A stretch of DNA of 64,000 nt from the NCBI GenBank assembly GCA_010093515.1, contig MU001678.1:186001-250000 (forward strand), read 5' to 3'. The first letter of the stretch is position 1; each line of letters starts with the position of its first letter. The position numbers were made by a program, and so were the translations under genes. Shown here piece by piece: positions 54,404 through 64,000 of the stretch. Source of the stretch: Lineolata rhizophorae (Eukaryota; Ascomycota; Dothideomycetes; Lineolatales; Lineolataceae). Below the pieces are notes generated by a model. The model made no database searches. It worked only from the letters and a program-made list of their open reading frames with translations, and was not told the origin of the DNA.

Positions 54404-56749
54404 TCATTCAACCTCATTCTCTTGCCGTTGATGGCGCGCCGCAGCGTATTGGCCTCGCGAGCAGACGCAATATGTGGCCGGCTGGCTCGTGGTCTTCAAG
54501 ACGGCCATGAGAGCGGCCTTTAAAAGTTCGTTTTCCCTCTCCAGGGCCTCGACGCGTGCCTCCAAGCACGCTGATTCTCCCGGCTCGGTTCGTCGGATCG
54601 AACCCTCGCACGTCGACTCGGCACCGGCACAAGTAAACCAGCGTCTGCTGTTCTCGCGCCTGGGACATTCATAAATCGTACCGTGTCCGCTCAGTCTCAA
54701 AGTGTCATCCATGGACGGCTGATCGTACGATTCATCCCTGGTGCTGTCGTCAAGCAACGGCTTTAGGACATCACAATGGCTCCGAGAACTCGGTGCGCCA
54801 AGCCTCTCCATCGGTGCCGCGAAGCACCCCGTATTTCCCTCCGGGACGACCGGGTCGATGCCACTAGGACACTGTGTATCTCTTGCCGCAACAGCGCTCG
54901 ACCACCCACGCCTTCTATCCTCTAGAGCCAGCTGAGAGGGACGAGTTCCGCGCCGGCTTTCCAAAACAGGTGCTTGTTCGGCCACGAGGATCACAGGGGA
55001 CATGGCTAGCTGAGCCCTCGGATGGAGCTCCTTACAGCCATCTAGGCTCATCGATGCAGACTGGAAGTCGTTCGATTGTAAGGCTCCTCGCATATCGTGG
55101 GCCGTGGTGTGCCCCTGAAAGGGTGTTGGGTACGTGGGAGGAGCGGTGGATGGCACGGACGTCGTCGATGGCTGGGAGACAGGTTGCGAAGTTTGCGGGC
55201 TTTGAACAGGCTTGCGAACGATTTCGTCGATTGTTCGTCGAGCCTCATACACGTCTTTTGCCTTCCTAGGGCGTGAGTTTTTCACCCGTGACGCCACCGT
55301 CCTAGTCCGATTCTCGGCTACCTCCATAGGAGACAAGTCTGCTCTTATGGCTGCTTTTCTGCATTGCCCAATCTTCCCGGTGGCATACGTCGTGTCCGTG
55401 CTCGCCGAGGTGGCCGCCGACTGCGACCGCGAGACGTAGCTGCTGATTGGCTCTGTCGATGAGCTAATTGATGTTGTAACCTCGATCTGGTTCTTCGATG
55501 GCGCCCGAGAAAGACTAGACTCATTCGTCGCTCCGGGTGGATGATTCCCGTGGTCATTGGCACAGTAGTGTATATCTGTTACGACTCGGGGAGTAGGTGG
55601 ATTGCTGAAGAGAGCGTCCTTCACGTCGACTACAACATTACATGTCTTTGGAATTTCTGGCTCTTCGATAACGGTCAGGTCCAATGTGCTACTTGCTGGG
55701 ACGATTTCGGGAGGGCTGGTCCGAGATCTGTTGCATGCGCTCCCATCGCTGGAAATATCCGCACTACTACCGCCGGCTGGTTGATATAAGTTCATTGAAA
55801 TATCAGACATCCATTTGTCGAACGAGTCGGTGTTGTTCTCGGGTTCCATTTGGCCTAGAAAGGCTGCCGACGATTCCGAATGTCTATTGTGTCTGTCAGA
55901 ACCATTGGCGAATACCCAGAGAGTCAGAAAATACAACCTTCCGGGGTGCAGTCCATCCAACGGCTTTCCGTCAACAATAATTTGCAAATACCGCTTTCCT
56001 TTTTAGATCAGCTCGAGCTTGCGCCGTCTACGGGTGTGCAAATACCTCCTTTGGACACCCGCTGGACTGTTCCTGTCGGTGGATCCAAAGACGACCTTGG
56101 CTGTTCGCCAGTATGGCCCATCCTGCGACGTCGTATTAACGATTAATATTTGTCGATATGCTTTTCAAGGGCATGGGGCACGCTCTCTATAGAAAGATAC
56201 TTACTCGTTGGTCTTGCGCGGTTTTATTCGGGATCCATACTTCAAGAAACGCAGCGGAGTCTTGACACGATCAATTGCCGTGCCGCCAGCAACTTCCGCT
56301 CCATTTGTTGCTGATGGCCCAGTGTTTTTTAGGAAATATGCGATGTCAAATGACGGATTCGCGGGCGGAAGATACTGCGATCTAGCGGGAGGAGCTAGCA
56401 TTGCTTTTGGTCTTTGTGGCCTCTGGGACGCTTTCTCGCAAGTTGGGAGGGCTTTATCGAAGTCCGGCGTCGACATTCCCTCTCTATTTGGACAGGACCG
56501 TTCGGAAATGGCAACCATAGCAGAATCACCGGAACGCTTACTATCTCTAGCGGTGGAATCCGGAACCTGGGCAAACCAAGCGTCGTTCATGGAGTCGTCG
56601 GCGAATTCGAAACAAAGGTGCGGGAGGACGTTCGCGCCCGGGAATGGAGGAACGGTCTCCTGTACTCGGTCTTGCAACTCAAAGACCCATGGCGTGTGGT
56701 TTAGAAACGAGGGGCACCGGCGATGACCGGCTGCATTGGTCCGACTCAA
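54404..56749 (-). CDS. Fungal protein of unknown function with C-terminal coiled coil, 5' end unsolved
   Basis: Three coding segments. Segment A (up to 56749, ending 56205 at a GTAAGT donor) contains SFDIAYFLKNTGPS and a basic end. Segment B (ending 56059) reads KVVFGSTDRNSPAG. Segment C (55998-54404) starts KRYLQIIVDGKPLDG and ends in a coiled coil (RVEALERENELLKAALMAVL) after a Cys/Trp stretch (YECPRRENSRRWFTC). The B-C junction keeps frame; its 60-nt intron has an unusual AAG acceptor. The A-B junction is not solved: the strongest acceptor breaks the frame, others are possible. The first in-frame ATG of segment A is at 56590; an upstream exon may exist. Most of segment C is Ser/Thr/Pro-rich and disordered. 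The 'YFLKNTGP ... KRYLQI' pattern recalls uncharacterised Pezizomycotina proteins. Confidence 0.55.
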
Positions 56750-58222
56750 CGACTGTCACTCAGGTTGCGTTTGGAATGTTACTAGAACTGTTGGAACGCG
56801 GGTAACCGCATCTCTAGCCGCGGGCGTGCGAAGCTTCCAGTATATATGGAAGATTCGACACCACCGCTTCCTAAGTGCTCGCACACGTTAAAGCTCAAGC
56901 AACGCTAGCTATGCGGGCTTGGGGTACAACATAGTACCTCAGGTGTGCACCCTCCACCGAAAGAGAGAGGTCAATTTGAAGTTGCAAGCTGTTTCTGTCG
57001 CACAACAGAATTTTTATGGGGTGTACGGGATTGTAGCGTGTGAAATGCAACCTGCCCTGAAGAAGTCGGCTGCCATGTTGCCCAAGCAACACCATAGTCT
57101 GATACGATCCTGGGCAAAAGTAGGTTAACTAGGTCGAGTCTGTTACTCGAACCGTGGGAGACAGTTTCCAAGATAAAAGGGCGTCCGCAAGGATGCCCGA
57201 CTTATGTTACCTCTAACGCCATTAATAGTCCGTAGTGCTCCTACTTAGGTAACTAAACGTTAGCTCATTAGATGTTGCCACACAGTCTTTATCAGGTACA
57301 GTGCGGTGTACTGCACGGGCACTAGCTTGGGAGACGGTGTGGGAGACTAATGGCTGGGCACACGGCCGGACTCTCCCGATCGTGGGCTAAGCTGGCTTGA
57401 GTTGCACGACACAGGGGTGTAGGTCGTACAAAGGGAACGGTCAGACACCCCCGGATGCACTTGGGAAATGCGAGCGCTGCAGACGCTTAACGTAGCACCC
57501 TTTGAAAAGCAACCAGACGCTGCAGTGTTCGGGGATAATGTACCACGAGGATCTATGTATGAGACACGGACACGTGGGAAATTTCCAGTGTAAGAACGTA
57601 GCACTACGAAAGGAGAGGTGAGCTTCCTCTACTCCGTGTCTCCAAAGAAACCGTATTGGCCCTACTGTGCTTTGCTATTAGGGGATTCGCCTCGTTGAAA
57701 ATTCCTTAAGCAGAAGATTAAAGCCTCCAGAATAACGAAATTCATTCTGAAGGTTTAAGAAACAAAGGCCTGCCAGAAACATCGCCGGATTACTCATTGG
57801 GTACCGACTGCCACCTAGAAAGGCTTCTACTCATATCAGTTACGATACTCAACACTCCCCCATTGTGTGGGCGAAGTTCGCTCAAAGTTGCATTTCTGGG
57901 CATAACATAAGGCTTTCCCAAAACAGCATTAGCACAAAGACCTCCCAAATTATCTCATTTGCATGCGCGAGATTCACAATTGAAAATCGGCGGAAACATG
58001 GAACTGCAACCGCATCAATATCGATCATATATCAATTAAAGATAGACACTCTAAAGCCAGCGCACTTTCTGATATCATCTGGCAAAGAGATTCAACCTTG
58101 ACTGTGTAATGCCTCGCATAATAGGAAGCGTAGGCTTCCTGCTGCGGGTGAAACAAAGCAAGGACCATCCAAACGCTCAACGGCACACAATGGACGAGTG
58201 AGTTACCAAAGAACCACTATTT
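56750..58222. other. Intergenic with possible retroelement relic
   Basis: AT-rich. A purine tract followed by TGTTGAG on the minus strand (57850-57863) looks like the 3' LTR boundary of a Ty1/copia-type element. A GCAA-tetraloop hairpin can form at 57179-57198. No protein gene supported. Confidence 0.45.
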
Positions 58223-59863
58223 TCACTCTTTGAACGTGATGGTCTTCAGCCGCAGGAACTCTTCCAATCCCCAGTTGCCATTAAAGCGTCCCCAGCCGCT
58301 CATTTTAACGCCGCCATGTGGCAAGGCTGCCTCGTCGTGGACGCTCATCGAATTAATATGAATGGCACTACATCCAAACAAAGTCAGAAAGTTAAGGAAC
58401 AAAGGCCTCAGGACCTAGGAAGCGCAGGAATTCCACTTACCCGCTTTCAATTTCTTTGGCGACCCTTAAGGCTCTAGCCAGATCTTTCGTAAACACTGCT
58501 CCGCTCAGTCCATATTCGGTGTCGTTAGCAATCCGAATAGCTTCATCTTCATCCTCCACTGGAATTAAGCTAACGCTCGGCCCAAAGCTCTCCGTGCGAT
58601 ACAACTCCATTTCTGGAGTGACATTCTCTACTACGATGGGACGGAGACGGTTGTTACTCTCTTTTTCGATCTGCGGGGTGCCGTGCAGGAGGTTGGCGCC
58701 GGACGAAACAGCGGATGAAACCAGTGACACATTTTTAGAAGCACCAGCACTTGTGATGAGTATCGGGGACGGTCCATTAGCCGGAAAAACAGTCTTGATG
58801 GCGTCTTGAAGGATCGGGCGGAATTCGTTCAAGACTTTCTTGTGGACGAGAATTCTCTCCGTCGACATGCAGATTTGCCCACTCTACAAGATCTTGATGA
58901 GTATCTTGCTCTCGCACTTCGAAGGGGAAAAGGGAAGTAGGCCTTACGTGGAGGAACGCCCCGAGCGCACATTGGAACCCAGCAGTGCTCAAGTCCGCAT
59001 CATCCAGAACAATAGCGCTAGCCTTTCCGCCTAGTTCCATAAGTACGGGCTTCAAGTTCTTGCCTGCGGTCGAAGCAATGATTCTACCGACATTGGTACT
59101 ACCCGTAAAATTAATTTTCTTCACTGAAGGGTTTTCAATGAGGGCAGTGGTGACCGCAGCGGCGTCCTGAGGTCGGTGATATATCACGTTGAGACAGCCA
59201 TCCGGTAGGCCAGCCTCTGTGAGGGCTGACCCAATGGCCCAGAAACACCGCGGAGAGAGTTCCGAGCCTTTCAACACGCACGTATTTCCAGCGGCGAGCG
59301 CAAAGCAGACGGCGCGCAAACCAAGAATATAAGGCGCATTCCTAAAATCATAGTCATCAGCACCGGCTACAGCTCTAATGTTTCCCACCCATATTCGTCA
59401 TTATGTCAACGTACCATGGAGCGATCCCCAGTATCACTCCATACGGCTCTTTTAGCACGAGCGCGCTCGTCCCTTCTTCAGCGCACTGCGGCAACGCGCC
59501 CATGATCCCGCTTATTCGTCCGGCTACATCTCGCAGTATCTCCGTCATCATCGGCACGTTGAATCCTTGGGCAAATGGCGGCGGGCTGGCCGTTTCGTCA
59601 ATCATATACCCTCCCAGCTCGTCGGCGCGCTTGTCCAGAATGTCGGCGGCACGCAACAGAATGTCGCGCTTCTTGGGCGGGCGCGTTTTGCTCCAGGCCG
59701 GAAAGGCTGCTTGAGCTGAGGAGACGGCGGCGGCAGCATCGTCGACCGAGGCGCTGGAGCAGCGCCAGAGGAGAGCGGAGGTGGCTGGATTGTGGACATC
59801 GAATGTGACCGGGGTGACGGTTTCTTTGCCTCCGATGAGGAGCGGAACAGTGTATGTTGCCAT
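58223..59863 (-). CDS. Aldehyde dehydrogenase (salicylaldehyde/vanillin dehydrogenase-like)
   Basis: NAD(P)-dependent oxidation of an aldehyde to the acid. Four exons: 59863-59415, 59341-58948, 58883-58441, 58367-58223, total 1431 nt, 476 residues, normal for the family. Catalytic Glu252 lies in LMELGGKA, the nucleophile Cys286 in SGQICMSTERIL; the cofactor loop INFTGSTNVGR, ESFGPSVSLIPV and the C-terminal SMSVHDEAALPHGGVKMSGWGRF are all present. The last pattern (VHDE..LPHGGVK.SG.GRFN) is that of fungal and bacterial salicylaldehyde/vanillin dehydrogenases, so an aromatic aldehyde substrate is likely but not proved. Start ATG at 59863. Confidence 0.93.
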
Positions 59864-61261
59864 TTCTTTTGCGAGAGAACCGATCGGAGTCAGTGGCAGT
59901 GTGATGCAGATTCCACCCTCCAGTTTTGAGGGCCGTACCTAGAGTTTATATTAATTTACCTAGGGATTCGGTGCGGCACAGGCATTAGGTGCTAAATGCC
60001 CGCCGCCAAGAAATTCGTCATCCAGGCGCAGGTGAGGCTAGGTGTTTGTTCAGCCTCCTTTATGCTTTACCGTAGCTATCAAATCCTTATAAGGAAAATG
60101 CGCATACCTCGACTTCCAGCAACAATTGCATCGCATACCGTCATCTTCGACGCCGGCCGGCCTTGGCGCGGGGAAAGACGTGATGGCGGGGTTGCGGAGG
60201 CGCATCGGCGAGCCTCTCGGTAGTTGGTTGGCGGGCACGACGGGGTCCGCGGGGACGTCGAGGCGTAAGTGTCTCTTTAGGTTGAATCTATAGTGCTAGG
60301 CTTCAAAGGCAAGGCTATTGAAGTAGCTGAACGGGACTTGCGGGCATGCCAAACTCGTGATTTTGTAAGGCCCTTCAAATTCTCGGTCATCGTCCTCCAT
60401 TCTCCGAGTTCGAGTTCCACTAGGCTCAATTGGTCGCTAGCGCATTTTAGCCCCGTCTAATGAAATTGTGGTCCGGCATACGCACGTAATACGTTCCTGA
60501 CAGGAAAACACCCGGACGTGGCCATGGACTCCACGACCGACGATCAAGGTCAGGGTCATCAAGACCCGCAGGCATTAAGCCGGAGCACATTGCTAGTGGC
60601 GTCTACTTGAAATCAAATTTCAAGAGCTTGGACAGACTACTAGTGTTCTGCGGGCGATTTGGACCAGCGTCGACCACTGAATCAGCGATATGCGAGACCG
60701 AACGGAAAAGGCATGGCTAACAGGGATTGCGAGCCGCTGGCCCAATCACCTCGCAACCGTGGAATTTTCTTTTTATCTCTGCCCCGGCAATAGAAAAGCT
60801 CTCTTCGCCTGCCCCGCTGAAGCTACTCCACGATATTTGTTGGACCTTCCCGATTACCGACGCTTTTTGCATCGTTCCTGCAACCTTCATACTCGCGGCA
60901 AACACAATCGAAAGTACGAACATCTGTCATGATGGAATTTCAGCTGAGTAGCGGAGAATCGTCTCTGGATCAAGGTATTTTCAATCATAGCATGATGCCG
61001 GTGGCCGCACAACAACGAAGGCAGATTTTGCACCTCTATCAGTGTTCCACAACGGCTTTTTGCGTTGCAAAACGCATTGAAGCGTTGGCATGGTACCATT
61101 GATAAGGGGCTGTCATCGTGCGGTCTGAGATCATACGGTTTGAACTTGATCTGGATAATTCCAGCGAAAGGACCATCATGCTCCCCCTTCCTCCAATCCG
61201 TCTGGAGGGCACGCTGACTAGACTAGCAGGACTGCTCTCGAAAGCCCCTACGTAAACGATC
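59864..61261. other. Divergent spacer between dehydrogenase and permease genes
   Basis: Holds the promoters of both genes. No RNA gene, repeat or protein gene recognised. Confidence 0.55.
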
Positions 61262-62979
61262 ATGGAGGAACTCCGCACCAAAAATACCGACCCAATTGAT
61301 GATGTTGAGAAGACAGCTGACACACCGCCGTCTGAGATCCCTCCAGCTGGCCATGCGCAGCTCGCTCCCAAGGAACTCGTCGCTGAGCAGGAATATCCGC
61401 CGACGGCGGCTGGTCGTGCGCGCAAGATGTTCCATGCCTTCGAGCGGCAGCTCGTCAAGTACAACCTCGAGGCGCGTGGCATCCAGCGCGTGGAGCCGGA
61501 CGAGCGGCACGACCTGCAGCAGCTCGGCTACACGCAGGTGGGCATGTTCTGGTTCTCGGTCAACCTGGCGGCCAATAACATCACGCTGGGCATGTTGGGG
61601 CCTGCCGTATTCTACCTGAGCTTCCTCGACTCGTCGATGTGCGCTGTGTTTGGCATGCTGGTCGGATGTGTTCCGGTGGCGTACTTCGCGACGTTTGGTC
61701 CGCGTTCCGGGAATAGGACCATGATTGTAGCGCGTTACTGCATGGGCTGGTACCCGGTTAAGCTGGTGGTGATCCTGAACATCATTGTGCTACTAGGGTA
61801 TGCCATGATCGACTGTGTCGTCGCTGGCCAGATACTGTCCGCCGTGTCGGTGGACGGGAGTCTTTCCGTGGTAGTAGGCATCATAATCACTGCCGTGATC
61901 GCTTGGGTCGTCACCACTTTCGGGTATCAGATGTTCCACTACTACGAGAAGTACGCATGGCTGCCGCAACTTGTCGCCGTGAGCATCCTAGCTGGCGTTG
62001 CGGGGCCTATGTTTGACCTCGACACTCCTTCGGACGGCGAGGGCGATATGCGGACCATTATCGGCAACAGGATTTCCTTCTTCAGTCTCTGCCTTGCGGC
62101 AGCTGTGACATATAGCGGAGGTGCGGCCGACTATTTTGTCTACTACCCAGAAAGGACGCCTGGCTGGAAGCTATTCTTGATTACAATGTCGGGCCTGTCA
62201 TTGAGTTTCACATTTGCCTTTATCGTTGGCATTGGTCTAGCTTCTGGAATCAACTCCAATCCAGTCTGGGGTGATGCGTACAGCGTCTCCCAAGGCGCTC
62301 TGATTGTCGAAGGTTTGCGACCGCTGGGCACCTTTGGCGACTTCTTAGGCGTGGTTATCGCTCTCGGTCTCATCGCGAACCTAGTTGTTCCCACCTACTC
62401 CGGAGGGGTAGACTTCCAGACTCTTGGACGGTACCCATACCGCGTTCCCCGTATCATTTGGAATACGATTGGCGTCATCATCTATACTGTCTGCGCACTC
62501 GCCGGTCGTGAGCACCTGGCAGAGATATTTACCGTGCGTGCTTCCATATCGTTTGGCTCTCTTCGCATCTACTAATATTCCTCCTTTTTAGAATTTCCTC
62601 GCCCTGATGGGTTACTGGGTGTGCATCTGGGTCGCGATCTTCCTTGAAGAGCACCTTTTCTTCCGCCGCAATAAAATCGGCTGGAACTGGACCATTTGGG
62701 ACCAGCGCGACAAGCTACCCATTGGTATCGCCGCGCTTATCGCGTTCTTAGTTGGTTGGGCGGGCGCCATTCTCTGCATGGCGCAAGTCTGGTATATTGG
62801 CCCGATCGCAGCTCTCGTTGGGCATTATGGCGCAGACGTACGTGTATTGTTCGCTGTGTGCTTTTGCTATGTGCTAATGGGATTTTTTTTTATAGATGGG
62901 GAATTATATTGGCTTTGCTTGGGCTGCACTGGTGTTTCCGCCTTTGAGATGGTGGGAGCTCAAGAAATACAGCCGCTAA
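61262..62979 (+). CDS. NCS1 family purine-cytosine permease (Fcy2-like)
   Basis: Plasma-membrane proton symporter for purines, cytosine or related nucleobases. Three exons: 61262-62533, 62592-62837, 62896-62979, total 1602 nt, 533 residues. About 12 transmembrane helices. Family blocks: MFWFSVNLAANNITLGMLGP, FGPRSGNRTMIVARYCMGWYP, YEKYAWLPQLV, AAVTYSGGAADYFVYYP, and EEHLFFRRN with the terminal PLRWWELKKYSR. The cytoplasmic N-terminus is about 100 residues with a ERRQLV-type amphipathic segment before the first helix. Start ATG at 61262. Substrate cannot be read from sequence; the Fcy subfamily is favoured over the uracil/allantoin Fur subfamily by the SGGAADYFVYYP block. Confidence 0.93.
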
Positions 62980-63558
62980 TTTTGGTCGTCTAATAGACGC
63001 GGATCAGAGGGATTTGGATGGGGCAAATATGTCGGGCATCATTCCAACCCATACGGTTAAGTTGAGGACTAGAGTAGCCACTCTCGGTGGTAACATCTAG
63101 TATCTTTCAAACATTAACAGGTATTATAGCATGTGTTAAGTTCTCTCAGTAGGCTGGCTTTTGCTATCTTACTCATTGACGTCATTTTTCTTCTAACCTA
63201 TGTTGGTCCGTATGAAGGAAATAGCAGCCTCTTTGATTTCCTTTCGTACGGTAATCTATAATGCTCTTTGATCTAAATTAGTTTATGATAGCACGTAAGG
63301 CCTTCATCAAACTACGTCCTTTGCAGAAGTATCAGAACATTCAGCTTGCGCGCATAAGTGAAGAAAATTCGTATTTTCAGCGAGCGGTTCCGCGTTAAGG
63401 TTCTAGCCGTTTATAAAGGAATCCAGATGGAACCTAATTTGCATGACGATACCCCGAACTCACTCGTTGACTTGCAATTCAATGACCAACCCAACCCAAA
63501 ATGTCGAAAAGTACCTAACCTCGAATCAGGCCTTAAAAACGGCCTGTAAGCCGCAAAT
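62980..63558. other. Spacer between converging genes
   Basis: AT-rich 3' flanks of the permease and aldo/keto reductase genes; nothing else recognised. Confidence 0.55.
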
Positions 63559-64000
63559 TTAATCCCTGCTGACTGTTGGGTCCCACGTACACGGGGCGTA
63601 GTCCTCTGTATACAACCTTTGCATATCCTTAACATCAAGCTCAAAGTCAAAGATAGCCGCGTTCTGTTCGATCCGCGAAGGAGTGACCGATTTTGGAAGA
63701 GGAATAAATTCCTAGCAATCAAAGCATTAAGAGGCGGACTAACAATGAAGAGTTTATTTGCCAGCCTACCTTCTGCAAGCTCCAGCGCAGCAAAATCTGA
63801 GCTGCTGTTTTGTTGTGCTTTTTCATCAAAGATCTCAAAAGCGGGTCATCCATACGCTGCCCGCGGACCAACGGCGAATAGGCCTGCATTGCAACACGGT
63901 CAGCCCAACTTCGCTCAAAATTGCAATTGCCGTTTGTGGAGGAGTGTTCATACTTCGAGAAGCACCCCGCGTCTTTGGCACCACTCTACGATATCCTTCC
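63559..64000 (-). CDS. Aldo/keto reductase, C-terminal part
   Basis: NADPH-dependent reductase of the AKR superfamily; the N-terminus lies off the right edge. Exons seen: 64000-63954 (partial), 63883-63770, 63711-63559. Sequence: IVEWCQRRGVLLEAYSPLVRG, then QILLRWSLQK, then EFIPLPKSVTPSRIEQNAAIFDFEL, which are the standard AKR cofactor-binding blocks (the Lys-Ser pair and Arg contact the NADPH 2'-phosphate). The last exon ends DYAPCTWDPT. All internal junctions are in phase 0. Substrate unknown. Confidence 0.93.

Noticed and set aside
1-64000. CRISPR arrays, operons or bacterial ribosome-binding sites
   Set aside because: None seen; intron structure and gene content are those of a fungal nuclear genome.

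Overview
The window is nuclear DNA of a filamentous ascomycete (Pezizomycotina). Genes carry several short introns of about 50-90 nt with GT...AG ends and CTAAC-type branch sites. The gene set is typical of moulds: alpha-1,3-glucan synthase, Dicer-like 2, a NACHT-WD40 STAND receptor, a HeLo-like domain protein, fungal F-box-like and other fungus-specific proteins. The species is not identifiable by eye. One run of 397 Ns (22757-23153) is an assembly gap inside a repeat array.

Layout. 1-807: ketopantoate-reductase-like gene running off the left edge. 808-9744: almost 9 kb with no gene I can support; the first part is GC-rich and low in complexity. 9745-18338: housekeeping block with the mRNA-export helicase SUB2, the divergent RNase P subunit gene RPR2, a glycine-zipper protein and the tRNA methyltransferase TRM44. 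18979-21944: a small Cys-rich protein and AT-rich DNA with a decayed tRNA-Lys. 21945-26913: a divergent pair, a NACHT-WD40 receptor and a stand-alone HeLo-like protein. 26914-28992: gene-poor DNA with a solo LTR. 28993-33607: a single-pass membrane protein, a HExxH protein that looks bacterial, and a Maf-type nucleotide pyrophosphatase. 33608-38240: Dicer-like 2. 39299-40279: an F-box-like gene broken by one in-frame TAG, followed by a minisatellite. 40749-49955: GNA1 and alpha-1,3-glucan synthase, two cell-wall genes on the same strand. 49956-54403: 4.4 kb without a gene. 54404-64000: a fungal protein of unknown function, an aldehyde dehydrogenase, an NCS1 permease and the end of an aldo/keto reductase.

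How they fit together. SUB2, RPR2 and TRM44 are ordinary RNA-processing genes. GNA1 and the glucan synthase both feed the cell wall. The most interesting part is 18.9-40.4 kb, where self/non-self and genome-defence functions lie close together: the receptor/HeLo pair sharing a 395-bp promoter, Dicer-like 2, a solo LTR, a tRNA relic with RIP-like transitions and the interrupted F-box-like gene. The receptor has near-identical WD40 repeats that defeated the assembler, as expected for a fast-evolving allorecognition gene. For each multi-exon gene marked as solved, exon lengths sum to a multiple of three, which is independent support for the splice models.
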